A stretch of 35,925 nucleotides of DNA from Clostridium sp. 26_21 (lineage in GTDB: Bacteria; Bacillota; Clostridia; TANB77; CAG-508): positions 4,353 to 40,277 of the forward strand of contig MNRO01000012.1 of NCBI GenBank assembly GCA_001915995.1, given 5' to 3'. The notes under the pieces are model-generated. The model saw only the letters and a program-made list of their open reading frames with translations. It ran no database searches and was not told where the DNA came from. The first letter of the stretch is position 1. The number at the start of each line of letters is the position of its first letter. The position numbers were made by a program, and so were the translations under genes. This document shows positions 23,487 through 31,964 of this stretch, piece by piece.

Positions 23487-24890
23487 ATGAAGGTAGAATT
23501 ATTATGTAGTTGTGAAAAAGAAGAACTAGAAAAAAGAATTCAAAAAGTAGCTGCAGCAGGAAAATTATCAAGATTTAAAGGAAATGTTTTTGAAGTTTTA
23601 GAAAATTGTAATGATTATGAAAAAAATTTAAAATTAATAAAAAGAATTATTTCAATGGGGCATAAATCAATTATTGAACATGATTATTTAGTATTTGCCA
23701 TATCAGATGTAACACCAATTATTGAACAAACAATTATTGGAAATAGATTAACTTCATTTACAATAAAATCTAGAAGAGAAGTAGATTTTCGTACAGCTGG
23801 ATTTTATACACCAGAATTTAGAGATTCAAATTTGAATATACATCCACAAAATGAACAATTAAAAGAAAAATACCAAAAACATATGCAATATTTATTTAAT
23901 ACATATGGTGAATTAGTAGACAAAGGAATTGATGTAGAAGATGCAAGATTTATATTACCATATTGTTTTCATAGTAATATAATAATGGGATTAGATGCAA
24001 GAGAATTAGAAAAAATGGTTGAATCTTTTATATATGGAAGATTAAGTAGAATACAGGAATTAAATGAGTTTGGAAAGATCTTATATGAAATTATAAAAGA
24101 AAAAGTACCATATTTAACAGAATGTATAGAAAATTCAAAAATGAATAGTGATAATCAATTTGAATATTTAGAAAAAATGATTAAAAAACCAGAAATAAAA
24201 ATATTAGAAAAGCCAGAACTTTTAAGTTATACACAAAATGCAGATGATGTTGTGCTAAAAAGTAATGTTATGTATCATTATCAATGTTCAGAGAAAATGG
24301 CTGATGAGATACTAAAAAAATTAGTAGAAAAAGATGAACATGCAAAAGAAAAAATGATGCAAAATATTCTTCATAAAGAAGAAAAAAGAGAATTAGAACA
24401 AGTAAGTTTTAGTTTTCAAATTCCAATTTCATTATCAATATTAACACATTTAACAAGACATAGAATGCATCCATTGCTAATACCAGAATTTGTACCATTA
24501 TGGAATATGGAAAATTACATAACACCAGAAACAATAAAGAAAAATGCAAATGATATATATCAAAAAGCTGTTAATGAAAATATAAAAATGTTTGAAGAAT
24601 TTAAAGAAAAAGGAATTGTAGAAGAAGATTTAATATATTTTTATATTGGGGCACAAATGTTAAATGTTGTAACAACAATGAATGCTAGAAATTTACAATG
24701 GGTTTCAAGAATGCGTTGTTGTAATAAGGCACAATGGCAAATTAGATTTATTACACAAGAAATGGTAAGACAAGTAAAACATGTAGCACCATTAATTGGA
24801 AAAGGTCTTGGTCCAACATGTATAACAGATAAATATTGTGGTGAAGGCAAAGAATCATGTGGATTAATTGACAAAATCAATGCAAAATGA
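23487..24890 (+). CDS. Tandem ThyX-like protein (FAD-dependent thymidylate synthase superfamily)
   Basis: 467 aa, about twice a normal ThyX subunit. The first half has GHKSIIEHDYLVFAISDV and NRLTSFTIKSRREVDF, corresponding to the ThyX substrate and flavin region; the second half has VSFSFQIPISLSILTHLTRHRMHPLL and MNARNLQWVSRMRCCNKAQWQIR (parts), again ThyX-like. The classical RHR...S motif is split: the second half has RHR without the following Ser, the first has the Ser-Arg pair without a full RHR. C-terminal cysteines (CITDKYCGEGKESCG) may bind metal. It may be a divergent thymidylate synthase or a related flavoenzyme. The stop is TGA. Confidence 0.7.
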   Translation: MKVELLCSCEKEELEKRIQKVAAAGKLSRFKGNVFEVLENCNDYEKNLKLIKRIISMGHKSIIEHDYLVFAISDVTPIIEQTIIGNRLTSFTIKSRREVDFRTAGFYTPEFRDSNLNIHPQNEQLKEKYQKHMQYLFNTYGELVDKGIDVEDARFILPYCFHSNIIMGLDARELEKMVESFIYGRLSRIQELNEFGKILYEIIKEKVPYLTECIENSKMNSDNQFEYLEKMIKKPEIKILEKPELLSYTQNADDVVLKSNVMYHYQCSEKMADEILKKLVEKDEHAKEKMMQNILHKEEKRELEQVSFSFQIPISLSILTHLTRHRMHPLLIPEFVPLWNMENYITPETIKKNANDIYQKAVNENIKMFEEFKEKGIVEEDLIYFYIGAQMLNVVTTMNARNLQWVSRMRCCNKAQWQIRFITQEMVRQVKHVAPLIGKGLGPTCITDKYCGEGKESCGLIDKINAK

Positions 24891-24978
24891 TAAAATACAA
24901 ACATTAACTTTTTTATCTCCTATTGGGAGTTGATATATAGTACGAATATACACCAATTAATATTGTAGGAGAGACAAT

Positions 24979-25431
24979 ATGAAAAACTTTGAAAAAAAGA
25001 TTATTGAAGTATGTAAAGAAAAAGATGTTAGAAAATTTTTTGTTAGAATGATGATTATTTGGGCAATTGCTGCGATTTTGCTTATAATGTTAGCACTTAT
25101 TTTTAGAATATGGATGTCTATTATTTATTTGGTATTAGTGATATTACTGTTTGTAGGCTCTGTTCTCGAAAAAGCTGCACAAAAAATAGAATTAACAGAT
25201 GAAAAAGTATTTTATAGGAACAATTTTTGGTCAGTTATTCTTTCAGATAAAGATGTATGCAATCAGATTTGTTTTGTGCTTGCATTAGCTTTCATAAATA
25301 TTTTTCCAAGAGTATGGTATATTACAACAGGAAGTTCATTAATTGATATTTTGTTAGGATTTGGAGTTGCTTGTGCAATATTATGTTTGGGTAATCAGAT
25401 TGCAAAGTTTTTTAAAAATAGATTAAAATAA
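24979..25431 (+). CDS. Small membrane protein of unknown function
   Basis: 150 aa. About four hydrophobic segments: residues 24-42, 46-65, 93-112 and 119-136. A soluble loop (AAQKIELTDEKVFYRNNFWSV) lies between the second and third. I do not recognise the family. AGGAGAGA precedes the ATG. It follows the ThyX-like gene by 88 bases and has its own strong terminator, so the two may share a transcript, but no functional link is visible. Confidence 0.7.
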   Translation: MKNFEKKIIEVCKEKDVRKFFVRMMIIWAIAAILLIMLALIFRIWMSIIYLVLVILLFVGSVLEKAAQKIELTDEKVFYRNNFWSVILSDKDVCNQICFVLALAFINIFPRVWYITTGSSLIDILLGFGVACAILCLGNQIAKFFKNRLK

Positions 25432-25438
25432 AATCTAA

Positions 25439-25489
25439 AATGAGTGAGTAAAAGTTTTTGTAGATTTTACTCACTCATTCTTTTTTTTT
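25439..25489 (+). terminator. Strong terminator
   Basis: Perfect 15-base arms AATGAGTGAGTAAAA and TTTTACTCACTCATT with an 11-base loop, followed by a run of nine or more T. Confidence 0.95.
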
Positions 25490-25547
25490 CTATTGAAAAA
25501 TTAAGAGATTAATGATAAAGTTATATATATAAGAAAGGGGAGAAAAA

Positions 25548-27158
25548 ATGGAGAAAAAACAAAAGAAATCTATGATTTCTATCTTTGCAATTTTTATTAT
25601 TTTAGTATGTTTAATTGAAGGCCTAGGAAATGATGTAAAAACAATAATAAAAGACACAGAAAAAAACAATTCAGATAATACATTTAAAATAATATCAAGT
25701 ACAGAAAACAAAGATATAGAAGAAATCGTACAAAACTATGCCAAAAAGAATAATATAGATGTAAGCATAGATTATGCAGGAACAATTGAAATAATGTCAA
25801 AACTTAATAATGGTGAAAAATATGATGCAGTATGGTGTTCAAACTCAATATGGTTATATATGCTAGATAGCAAAATAAAAACATCAAATTCAAAATCAAC
25901 AAGTATAAATCCAGTAGTATTTGGAATAAAAAAATCAAAAGCTGAAGAATTAGGATTTATAGGAAAAGATGTTTATATGAAAGACATATTAGAGGCAATA
26001 AACCAAGGAAAACTAAAATTCAATATGTCATCACCAACTCAAACAAATACAGGAGCAACAGCATATTTAGGATTTTTAACAACACTTGCGGGAAATCCCG
26101 AAATATTAACAGAAGAAAACTTACAAAATGAAGAATTAAAAGATCAGTTAATTCAATTATATTCAGGAGTAAAAAGATCATCAGGAGATGATGAATTTTT
26201 ACAAGAAATGTTTTTAAAAGGTGATTATGAAGCATTAATAACTTATGAAACATCATTAATAAATATGAATAAACAGTTAGAACAAAAAGGAGAAGAAACA
26301 TTATATGCAATATATACTAAAGATGGAGTTTCAATATCAGATTCACCATTTGCATATATAGACAATAAAGATGATACTAAATTAGAAGAATTTAAAAAAA
26401 TACAAAATTATATATTAAGTAATGAAGGACAAGCTGAATTAGTAAAAACAGGAAGAAGAGTTTGGTTTGGTGGAATAAATGAAAATGCAGATAAAACAGT
26501 ATTTAATCCAAACTGGGGAATAGATACAACAAAATATATTGTGCCAGTAAAATATCCAAGTACAGCAGTAATAAAAACAGCACTAGGAATATATCAAACA
26601 GAATTAAGAAAACCAATAAATATTGTATTTTGTTTAGATTATTCAGGAAGTATGTATGGAAGTGGAAGCAAACAATTAATAGAAGCAATGCAATATATCT
26701 TAAATGAAGAAGAAGCCTCAAAAGATTTATTACAATTTTCAAATAAAGACAAAATAACAATAATACCATTTAATCATGAAATACTTGGAGAATATACAAC
26801 AGAAGATGGAACTAAAACAGAAGAATTACTAAATCAAATAACATCAACAGATGTAAATGGAGGAACAGATATCTATATACCAGCAATTGAAGGATTAAAT
26901 ATATTAAATAAAGAAGACTTAGAAAAGTATAATACATCAGTAGTATTAATGACAGATGGTGAATCAAATTATAATAGGTTAAATCAACTTCAATCAGTAT
27001 ATAAACAAATAAACAAAGATATACCAATATTTAGTATAATGTTTGGAGATGCTGATGAAACACAATTAGAAGATATAGCAAATTTAACAAATGCAAAAGT
27101 ATTTGATGGAAGAACAAATTTATTAGAGGCATTTAAGCAAGTAAGGGGATATAACTAG
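25548..27158 (+). CDS. Membrane-anchored solute-binding / von Willebrand A fusion protein
   Basis: 536 aa. One hydrophobic segment (about 9-27) anchors it, with the bulk probably outside. Residues 45-335 look like a periplasmic-binding-type domain (FKIISSTENKDIEEIVQNYAKK, AVWCSNSIWLYML, SPTQTNTGATAYLGFL). Residues 355-536 are a von Willebrand A domain with an intact MIDAS: D364-Y-S366-G-S368, T440 (NGGTD) and D470 (MTDGES). The fusion suggests ligand capture coupled to metal-dependent protein contact. It heads a four-gene operon with XpaC, a second solute-binding-like protein and TelA. GGGGAG supports the start. A role in envelope or anion stress is inferred only from the neighbours. Confidence 0.75.
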   Translation: MEKKQKKSMISIFAIFIILVCLIEGLGNDVKTIIKDTEKNNSDNTFKIISSTENKDIEEIVQNYAKKNNIDVSIDYAGTIEIMSKLNNGEKYDAVWCSNSIWLYMLDSKIKTSNSKSTSINPVVFGIKKSKAEELGFIGKDVYMKDILEAINQGKLKFNMSSPTQTNTGATAYLGFLTTLAGNPEILTEENLQNEELKDQLIQLYSGVKRSSGDDEFLQEMFLKGDYEALITYETSLINMNKQLEQKGEETLYAIYTKDGVSISDSPFAYIDNKDDTKLEEFKKIQNYILSNEGQAELVKTGRRVWFGGINENADKTVFNPNWGIDTTKYIVPVKYPSTAVIKTALGIYQTELRKPINIVFCLDYSGSMYGSGSKQLIEAMQYILNEEEASKDLLQFSNKDKITIIPFNHEILGEYTTEDGTKTEELLNQITSTDVNGGTDIYIPAIEGLNILNKEDLEKYNTSVVLMTDGESNYNRLNQLQSVYKQINKDIPIFSIMFGDADETQLEDIANLTNAKVFDGRTNLLEAFKQVRGYN

Positions 27159-27175
27159 TAAGAAAGGAAAACAGA

Positions 27176-27784
27176 ATGAAAAAAGGATATATTTTTTCAG
27201 CAATATTAGGGGGAACATTTTTTGCAGTACCATATTTAGCTCTTGGAGTTCAATTAGTACCATCATTAGCAATAAGTGCAGTGGCATATGGAGCTGGAAC
27301 CTTAATATTTAAAGATAGAAGTAAAATTGATTATTCAACTAAAAATACTAATTTATATGAAATACTAAAAAATGCAAAATCACAAACAACGCAAATTTTT
27401 GATATTTCAAAACAATTAGAAGACAGAGAATTAATTGCAAATGTCCAAGATATTTGTAATACATCAAATAAGATAATTGATACTTTATCAAAAAATCCAG
27501 GAAAACTATCACAAGTAAATAATTTTATAAATTATTACTTACCAGTAACAATAAAAATATTGCAAAGATATGATGAAATTGAAAATCAAAGATTAAATTC
27601 AGAAGAAAGTCAAAAATTTATGAAATCAGTAAGAGATATGATTGCAAAAATAAAAGAAGCTTTTCATGAACAATTAAATAATATGTATCAAGCAGAGATT
27701 ATAGATACAGATGCAGAATTAAAAGTATTTGAAGAAATGTTAAAATCTGATGGATTTTTAGGAGATATAAATATTAAAAAATAG
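27176..27784 (+). CDS. xpaC: XpaC-family protein
   Basis: 202 aa. Two adjoining hydrophobic segments (about 4-45) are followed by a helical cytosolic domain containing YEILKNAKSQTTQIFDIS and LSQVNNFINYYLPVTIKILQRYDEI, which match the XpaC family (named for hydrolysis of 5-bromo-4-chloroindolyl phosphate). XpaC and a TelA homologue form an operon in Bacillus subtilis, and the pairing is repeated here with one gene between. It begins 17 bases after the fusion gene. Biochemical role is unknown. Confidence 0.75.
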   Translation: MKKGYIFSAILGGTFFAVPYLALGVQLVPSLAISAVAYGAGTLIFKDRSKIDYSTKNTNLYEILKNAKSQTTQIFDISKQLEDRELIANVQDICNTSNKIIDTLSKNPGKLSQVNNFINYYLPVTIKILQRYDEIENQRLNSEESQKFMKSVRDMIAKIKEAFHEQLNNMYQAEIIDTDAELKVFEEMLKSDGFLGDINIKK

Positions 27785-27837
27785 GAAGTAAGTTTAAATA
27801 TAGATAATTAAAGCCTAAAGAAAGGAAGATAAAAAAT

Positions 27838-28971
27838 ATGAAAGGAAGAAAAGAAGTCTGGATAGGACTTGGAATTTTAGTAATATTAGTCTTAATCATA
27901 ATAGGAATAAAATTCTTTTCAACAAATGGAGAATCAATTATAGAATCAAATTTAAAAACAGTATATGTTGCAACAGGTGGAGGAAAAGAAAATTTCTTAG
28001 CAGATGAAGAAGTCAATAAAATAATGAAAAAGAAATATGGACTAAATGTTATATATGATTCATGGAGTAATGGAAAACTAATTAAAAATCCATTAGTAAG
28101 AGAAGATGGAACAAAATATGATGTAATGTTCTGTTCTGATCAAAGATTTTATGATTATTATAAATTAGCACCAGATACAACAAAAGGAGAATCAGCAAGA
28201 TATACAGTTCAAAAAGGTGGATTAACATTAAATACTCCAATTGTAATATATAGTTGGGATACAGTTGTAGATGCATTAATAGAACAAAAAATAGTAACAG
28301 AAAAAGATGGGGTATATTATATAACAGATATGCCAAAATTAATATCATATATACTTGAAGGAAAAAAATGGAAAGACATTGGAGTAGATATGTTATATGG
28401 AAGTATAAATATAGACTCAACAGATCCAGTTACATCATCACCTGGTGCAACATATTATGGGTTATTACTTTCAATTATGTGTGATGGAGAAATAACAGAT
28501 GAAGCAGTTGCAGAAAATTTACCAAAACTAAAAGAATTTTACACAAAATCAGGATATATGAACAATACACCTGCAGATTTATTTGAATTATACTTAAAAA
28601 CAGGAGTTGGAGGAAAGCCAATGATTGTTGATTATGAAAAAAGTGTAATAGATTTTGCAAATTCAAATCCAGATGGATGGGAACAGGTAAAAGACAAAAT
28701 GAGAATATTATATCCAACTCCAACAATATGGAATTCACATTGTATAGCATCATTTGATGAAGCTGGAGATGAGTATTATGAAGCATATGAAGATAAAGAG
28801 ATACAACAAATAGCATGGTCAAAATATGGATTTAGAACTGGTGTAACAGGTGGAAATTATGATGTAACACAAGTTAATGTAAAAGGAATACCACAAAGCA
28901 TAATAAGTACAGTATCAAGCCTAAAAATGAATGTATATGAACAATTAATTTCATATTTAGGAAATAAATAG
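27838..28971 (+). CDS. Membrane-anchored solute-binding-like protein
   Basis: 377 aa. A single N-terminal anchor (about 8-26) is followed by a binding-protein-like domain: LKTVYVATGGGKENFL, YDVMFCSDQRFYDYY, SSPGATYYGLLLSIM and PMIVDYEKSVIDFA. The pattern of a D-x-x-FCSDQR strand and SSPG-ATYYG loop parallels the first domain of the fusion protein three kb upstream (AVWCSNS, SSPTQTNTGATAYLGF), so the two are probably paralogous sensors. There is no lipobox cysteine and no permease or ATPase in the operon, so a transport role is doubtful. GAAAGGAAG precedes the ATG. Confidence 0.65.
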   Translation: MKGRKEVWIGLGILVILVLIIIGIKFFSTNGESIIESNLKTVYVATGGGKENFLADEEVNKIMKKKYGLNVIYDSWSNGKLIKNPLVREDGTKYDVMFCSDQRFYDYYKLAPDTTKGESARYTVQKGGLTLNTPIVIYSWDTVVDALIEQKIVTEKDGVYYITDMPKLISYILEGKKWKDIGVDMLYGSINIDSTDPVTSSPGATYYGLLLSIMCDGEITDEAVAENLPKLKEFYTKSGYMNNTPADLFELYLKTGVGGKPMIVDYEKSVIDFANSNPDGWEQVKDKMRILYPTPTIWNSHCIASFDEAGDEYYEAYEDKEIQQIAWSKYGFRTGVTGGNYDVTQVNVKGIPQSIISTVSSLKMNVYEQLISYLGNK

Positions 28972-29018
28972 TTTATAAAATTTTAAATATATTATAAAAA
29001 AAGATTGGAGAAAATAAA

Positions 29019-30167
29019 ATGGAAGAAGAAATAAAATTAGAAGTTGCTAAAAATGTAGATACAAAAGATATTGAATTAGCATTACAAACAAATAAAAAAG
29101 TTGATGAAGCTGTTGTAGAAAAATCATTAAATTATGATGCTTTAACACCAGAGGAAAAATCTGCAATAGATGAATTTATTAGTAAAGTTGATGTGAAAAA
29201 TACTGCACAAATATTACAATTTGGTTCAAGTGCACAAAGCAATATATCAAAATTCTCAGACAGTGTTTTAAATGATGTTAGAACAAAAAGTTCTGGAGAA
29301 GTTGGAGATTTACTATCAGGATTAGTAACAGAAATAAAAGAATTTAATGCAGATGTTCCAGTTGAAGAGAAAAAGGGAATATTAGGAATATTCAATTCTG
29401 CAAAAAAACAAGTTGAAAAATTAATAGCAAAATATGACAAAGTAGAAAATAATATAGCTAAAATAGAAAAATCATTAGAAACACATAAACTTCAAATGAT
29501 GAAAGATATTGCAATATTTGATACAATGTATGATAAAAATTTACAATATTTTAAAGAATTATCATTATATATAATTGCTGGTGAAAAGAAATTAGAAGAA
29601 TTAAAAACAGTTACATTACCAGAATTACAAAAAATAGCAGAAGAAACAAAAGAACAAACAGACGCACAAGCTGTAAATGATATGGTAGCAATAATAAATA
29701 GATTTGAAAAAAGAATATATGATTTAAAAACAACAAGAATTATATCAATTCAAATGGCACCACAAATCAGATTAATTCAAAACAATGATAGTGAATTAGT
29801 TGAAAAAATACAAAGTTCATTAATAAATACAATTCCACTTTGGAAAAATCAAATTGTTATAGCATTAGGAATAACAAATGCAAGAAATGCATTAGGAGCA
29901 CAAAAACAAGTTACACAAATGACAAATGATATGCTTACAAAAAATAGTGAATTATTAAAACAAGGAACAATTGAAATTGCAGAAGAATCTGAAAAAGCTG
30001 TTGTAGATGTTCAAACATTACAAAAAACAAATCAAGATATAATAGATACATTAGATAAAGTTATAGAAATTCACGAAAATGGAAGAGTAAAGAGACAAGA
30101 GGCAGAAGTTCAACTTGAAGAAATTGAAAACAAATTGAAAGAAAAATTATTAGAAATAAAGAACTAA
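29019..30167 (+). CDS. TelA-family toxic anion resistance protein
   Basis: 382 aa, almost entirely helical. Typical blocks are LQFGSSAQSNISKFSDSVLNDVR near the N-terminus, FNSAKKQVEKLIAKYDKVENNI, IAIFDTMYDKNLQYFKELSLYI-type central helices and QMAPQIRLIQNNDSELVEKIQ, which identify the TelA/KlaA family. Members are linked with tellurite or other toxic-anion resistance and to cell-envelope stress, mechanism unclear. It is the last gene of the four-gene operon and is followed by a terminator shared with the convergent htrA gene. Confidence 0.88.
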   Translation: MEEEIKLEVAKNVDTKDIELALQTNKKVDEAVVEKSLNYDALTPEEKSAIDEFISKVDVKNTAQILQFGSSAQSNISKFSDSVLNDVRTKSSGEVGDLLSGLVTEIKEFNADVPVEEKKGILGIFNSAKKQVEKLIAKYDKVENNIAKIEKSLETHKLQMMKDIAIFDTMYDKNLQYFKELSLYIIAGEKKLEELKTVTLPELQKIAEETKEQTDAQAVNDMVAIINRFEKRIYDLKTTRIISIQMAPQIRLIQNNDSELVEKIQSSLINTIPLWKNQIVIALGITNARNALGAQKQVTQMTNDMLTKNSELLKQGTIEIAEESEKAVVDVQTLQKTNQDIIDTLDKVIEIHENGRVKRQEAEVQLEEIENKLKEKLLEIKN

Positions 30168-30192
30168 AAAGTAGGCGGAAGCCTACTTTTTT
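30165..30192. terminator. Bidirectional terminator between telA-like and htrA
   Basis: AAAAAGTAGGC and GCCTACTTTTT flank a GGAA loop, with A and T runs on either side. The hairpin contains the htrA stop codon (minus strand, 30183-30185). Confidence 0.9.
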
Positions 30193-31289
30193 GATAATGT
30201 AATATTAAAAGATTTAGTTATATAACCTCTACTAATATTAATAGTAATATTATCACCAGGGCTTTTAGTAAAAATATATTCTCTTAAGTCAATCATATTA
30301 TTAAAAGTCTTATCATCAATAGAAGTAATAATGTCTCCAATCTTTATTCCACTAGAATAAGCAGGACTATCTTCATTAATATGTGCTATATAAATTCCAT
30401 TTGGAACATTTGTAGAAGAAAAATATGGAGTAGTTTCTTTATCATAAGCATAAATTCCCAGATAAGCCTCATCAAAAGCTCCAGTTGATACAATTTTTTC
30501 AATTACAGGTTTTACAACATTAATAGGAACTGCAAAACCAATACCTTCTGCAGATGTAATTTTTACACTATTTATACCAATAACTTCTCCACTAGAAAGA
30601 ATTAAAGGACCACCACTATTTCCAGGGTTAATAGAAGCATCAGTCTGAATCAAATCAGTCATATATGATACAGAATTATTTTCTTCAATTTTTATAGTTC
30701 TATTTATAGCACTAATTATTCCAGATGTTATAGTCCTTCTAAATTCATATCCAATAGGGTTACCAATGGCATAAACATTTTCACCAGATTTAATTTTGGA
30801 AGAGTCTCCGAATTTTACATAATTTAGATTAGAGGCATTTATTTTTGAAACAGATAAATCTAACTCTGAATTACACCACAAAACAGTTGCATCATATGTG
30901 TTACCATTTTCTAATGTAACATAACATGTACTAAATTTTTCGCCAGTAACATGACAATTGCTTAAAATATATCCAGTATTTGAAACAATTATTCCAGTAC
31001 CAATCCCTAAATCATTTAAAGAACTTGGTGAAAAAATAGATGTAGAATGGGATTTTATTTTTGATATACCAACAACACAATTAGAAACATCTTCTAACAT
31101 ATTTGAAATGTCTAAATTTGTAGTAGTTGAAACCGAATTACTAGAAGTACTAATTTTTGAGATATCATATTCTGATGACATTTCAATATTACTATATGTA
31201 GTATATATATAATAAGAAAAACTTAATAGAAAGATAGCTGAAATTATGAATAATAAAATATTTCTAAACAAATGAGATTTTTTTTTCAT
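30183..31289 (-). CDS. htrA: HtrA/DegP-type membrane serine protease with PDZ domain
   Basis: 368 aa. Layout: basic tail, one membrane helix (about 8-31), linker, trypsin-like domain, and one PDZ domain (about 275-365). The catalytic triad is H113 (ILSNCHV), D144 (ELDLSV) and S225 (NPGNSGGPL). It degrades or refolds damaged proteins outside the membrane, and family genes are often under envelope-stress control. GGAGG upstream supports the ATG. It lies downstream of the Cys-rich gene on the same strand, with a hairpin between them. Confidence 0.95.
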   Translation of the reverse strand: MKKKSHLFRNILLFIISAIFLLSFSYYIYTTYSNIEMSSEYDISKISTSSNSVSTTTNLDISNMLEDVSNCVVGISKIKSHSTSIFSPSSLNDLGIGTGIIVSNTGYILSNCHVTGEKFSTCYVTLENGNTYDATVLWCNSELDLSVSKINASNLNYVKFGDSSKIKSGENVYAIGNPIGYEFRRTITSGIISAINRTIKIEENNSVSYMTDLIQTDASINPGNSGGPLILSSGEVIGINSVKITSAEGIGFAVPINVVKPVIEKIVSTGAFDEAYLGIYAYDKETTPYFSSTNVPNGIYIAHINEDSPAYSSGIKIGDIITSIDDKTFNNMIDLREYIFTKSPGDNITINISRGYITKSFNITLSKK

Positions 31290-31338
31290 ATATAGACCTC
31301 CATAAAATAATTATGAACAAAATTCATAAAATTAAACA

Positions 31339-31358
31339 GAGGTTACAAAAGTAACCTC
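31339..31358 (-). terminator. Hairpin after the Cys-rich protein gene
   Basis: GAGGTTAC and GTAACCTC with an AAAA loop. On the minus strand it follows the stop by five bases; the T tract after it is weak, so read-through into htrA is possible. Confidence 0.5.
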
Positions 31359-31363
31359 AAAAA

Positions 31364-31819
31364 TTATTCAGAGTCAGATACCTCTAATTCATCTTTTAAA
31401 CATCTATCACAATGTGGAAAATCTTTTTTATCACAATCTAAATCAACACCTTTTAAGCATTTTCCTTCATGATGACATTTTGCACAAATTTTTATGTGTT
31501 TTACTTGATTAGCCCAAATTTGTACAGCATATTTTTTGCCAGGGCAAAGAGGACCAAAAACAAATTCACCATCTTCATCTGTAAATGTATGAGAAACAGG
31601 TTTTAAATCTTTTTTACCACATTTATAGTCTATTTCAACTAATTTAACAACAGCATCTCTTACAGGCTCTTTAAAACAATCTCTAACAATACCATAAATA
31701 ACATCTCTATGATCATTTGCTAAAGTAATATCTAAATCAAATTGTTTTCCATCAGCAATAAATCCATCAATATCAACAATAGGGCACATTGGCTCTGGTT
31801 TTCTTTCATCTATTTCCAT
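31364..31819 (-). CDS. Carboxypeptidase-regulatory-like domain protein with Cys-rich tail
   Basis: 151 aa. Residues about 35-108 form a beta-sandwich domain of the carboxypeptidase-regulatory type: VIYGIVRDCFKEPVRDAVVKLVE, then FTDEDGEFVFGPLCPGKKY. The C-terminal third has clustered Cys and His (ICAKCHHEGKCLKGVDLDC, then FPHCDRCLKD), suggesting a metal-binding knuckle. There is no signal peptide or membrane helix, so it is probably intracellular or on the spore or cell surface by another route. AAGGAG precedes the ATG. I do not know a function. Confidence 0.7.
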   Translation of the reverse strand: MEIDERKPEPMCPIVDIDGFIADGKQFDLDITLANDHRDVIYGIVRDCFKEPVRDAVVKLVEIDYKCGKKDLKPVSHTFTDEDGEFVFGPLCPGKKYAVQIWANQVKHIKICAKCHHEGKCLKGVDLDCDKKDFPHCDRCLKDELEVSDSE

Positions 31820-31862
31820 AAATAAACTCCTTTAATAAAATTTAGGCAAAGCCTATTAATGT

Positions 31863-31892
31863 ATAATATGAAAAAAATAAAATAATTGACAA
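31863..31892 (-). promoter_or_regulatory. Promoter of the Cys-rich protein gene
   Basis: On the minus strand TTGTCA (plus 31887-31892), 18-base spacer, TATTAT (plus 31863-31868). It faces away from the murI promoter. Confidence 0.5.
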
Positions 31893-31899
31893 TAAGAAC

Positions 31900-31928
31900 T
31901 AGTCAAAAACATAAATATATTATATAAT
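31900..31928 (+). promoter_or_regulatory. Candidate promoter of murI
   Basis: TAGTCA at 31900-31905, 17-base spacer, perfect TATAAT at 31923-31928. TTGAC at 31886-31890 and GTCAA at 31902-31906 form a short inverted repeat over the -35 region, which could be an operator or chance. Confidence 0.45.
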
Positions 31929-31964
31929 AATATAGTTACAAAATAATTAGAGAGGAAAAAGAAA

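Noticed and set aside
24910..24935. CTCC/GGAG hairpin after the ThyX-like gene
   Set aside because: Four-base stem without T run downstream; not a credible terminator.
31843..31855. TAGGC-AAA-GCCTA hairpin before the Cys-rich gene
   Set aside because: Five-base arms with no T run; it lies in the 5' leader and could be chance.
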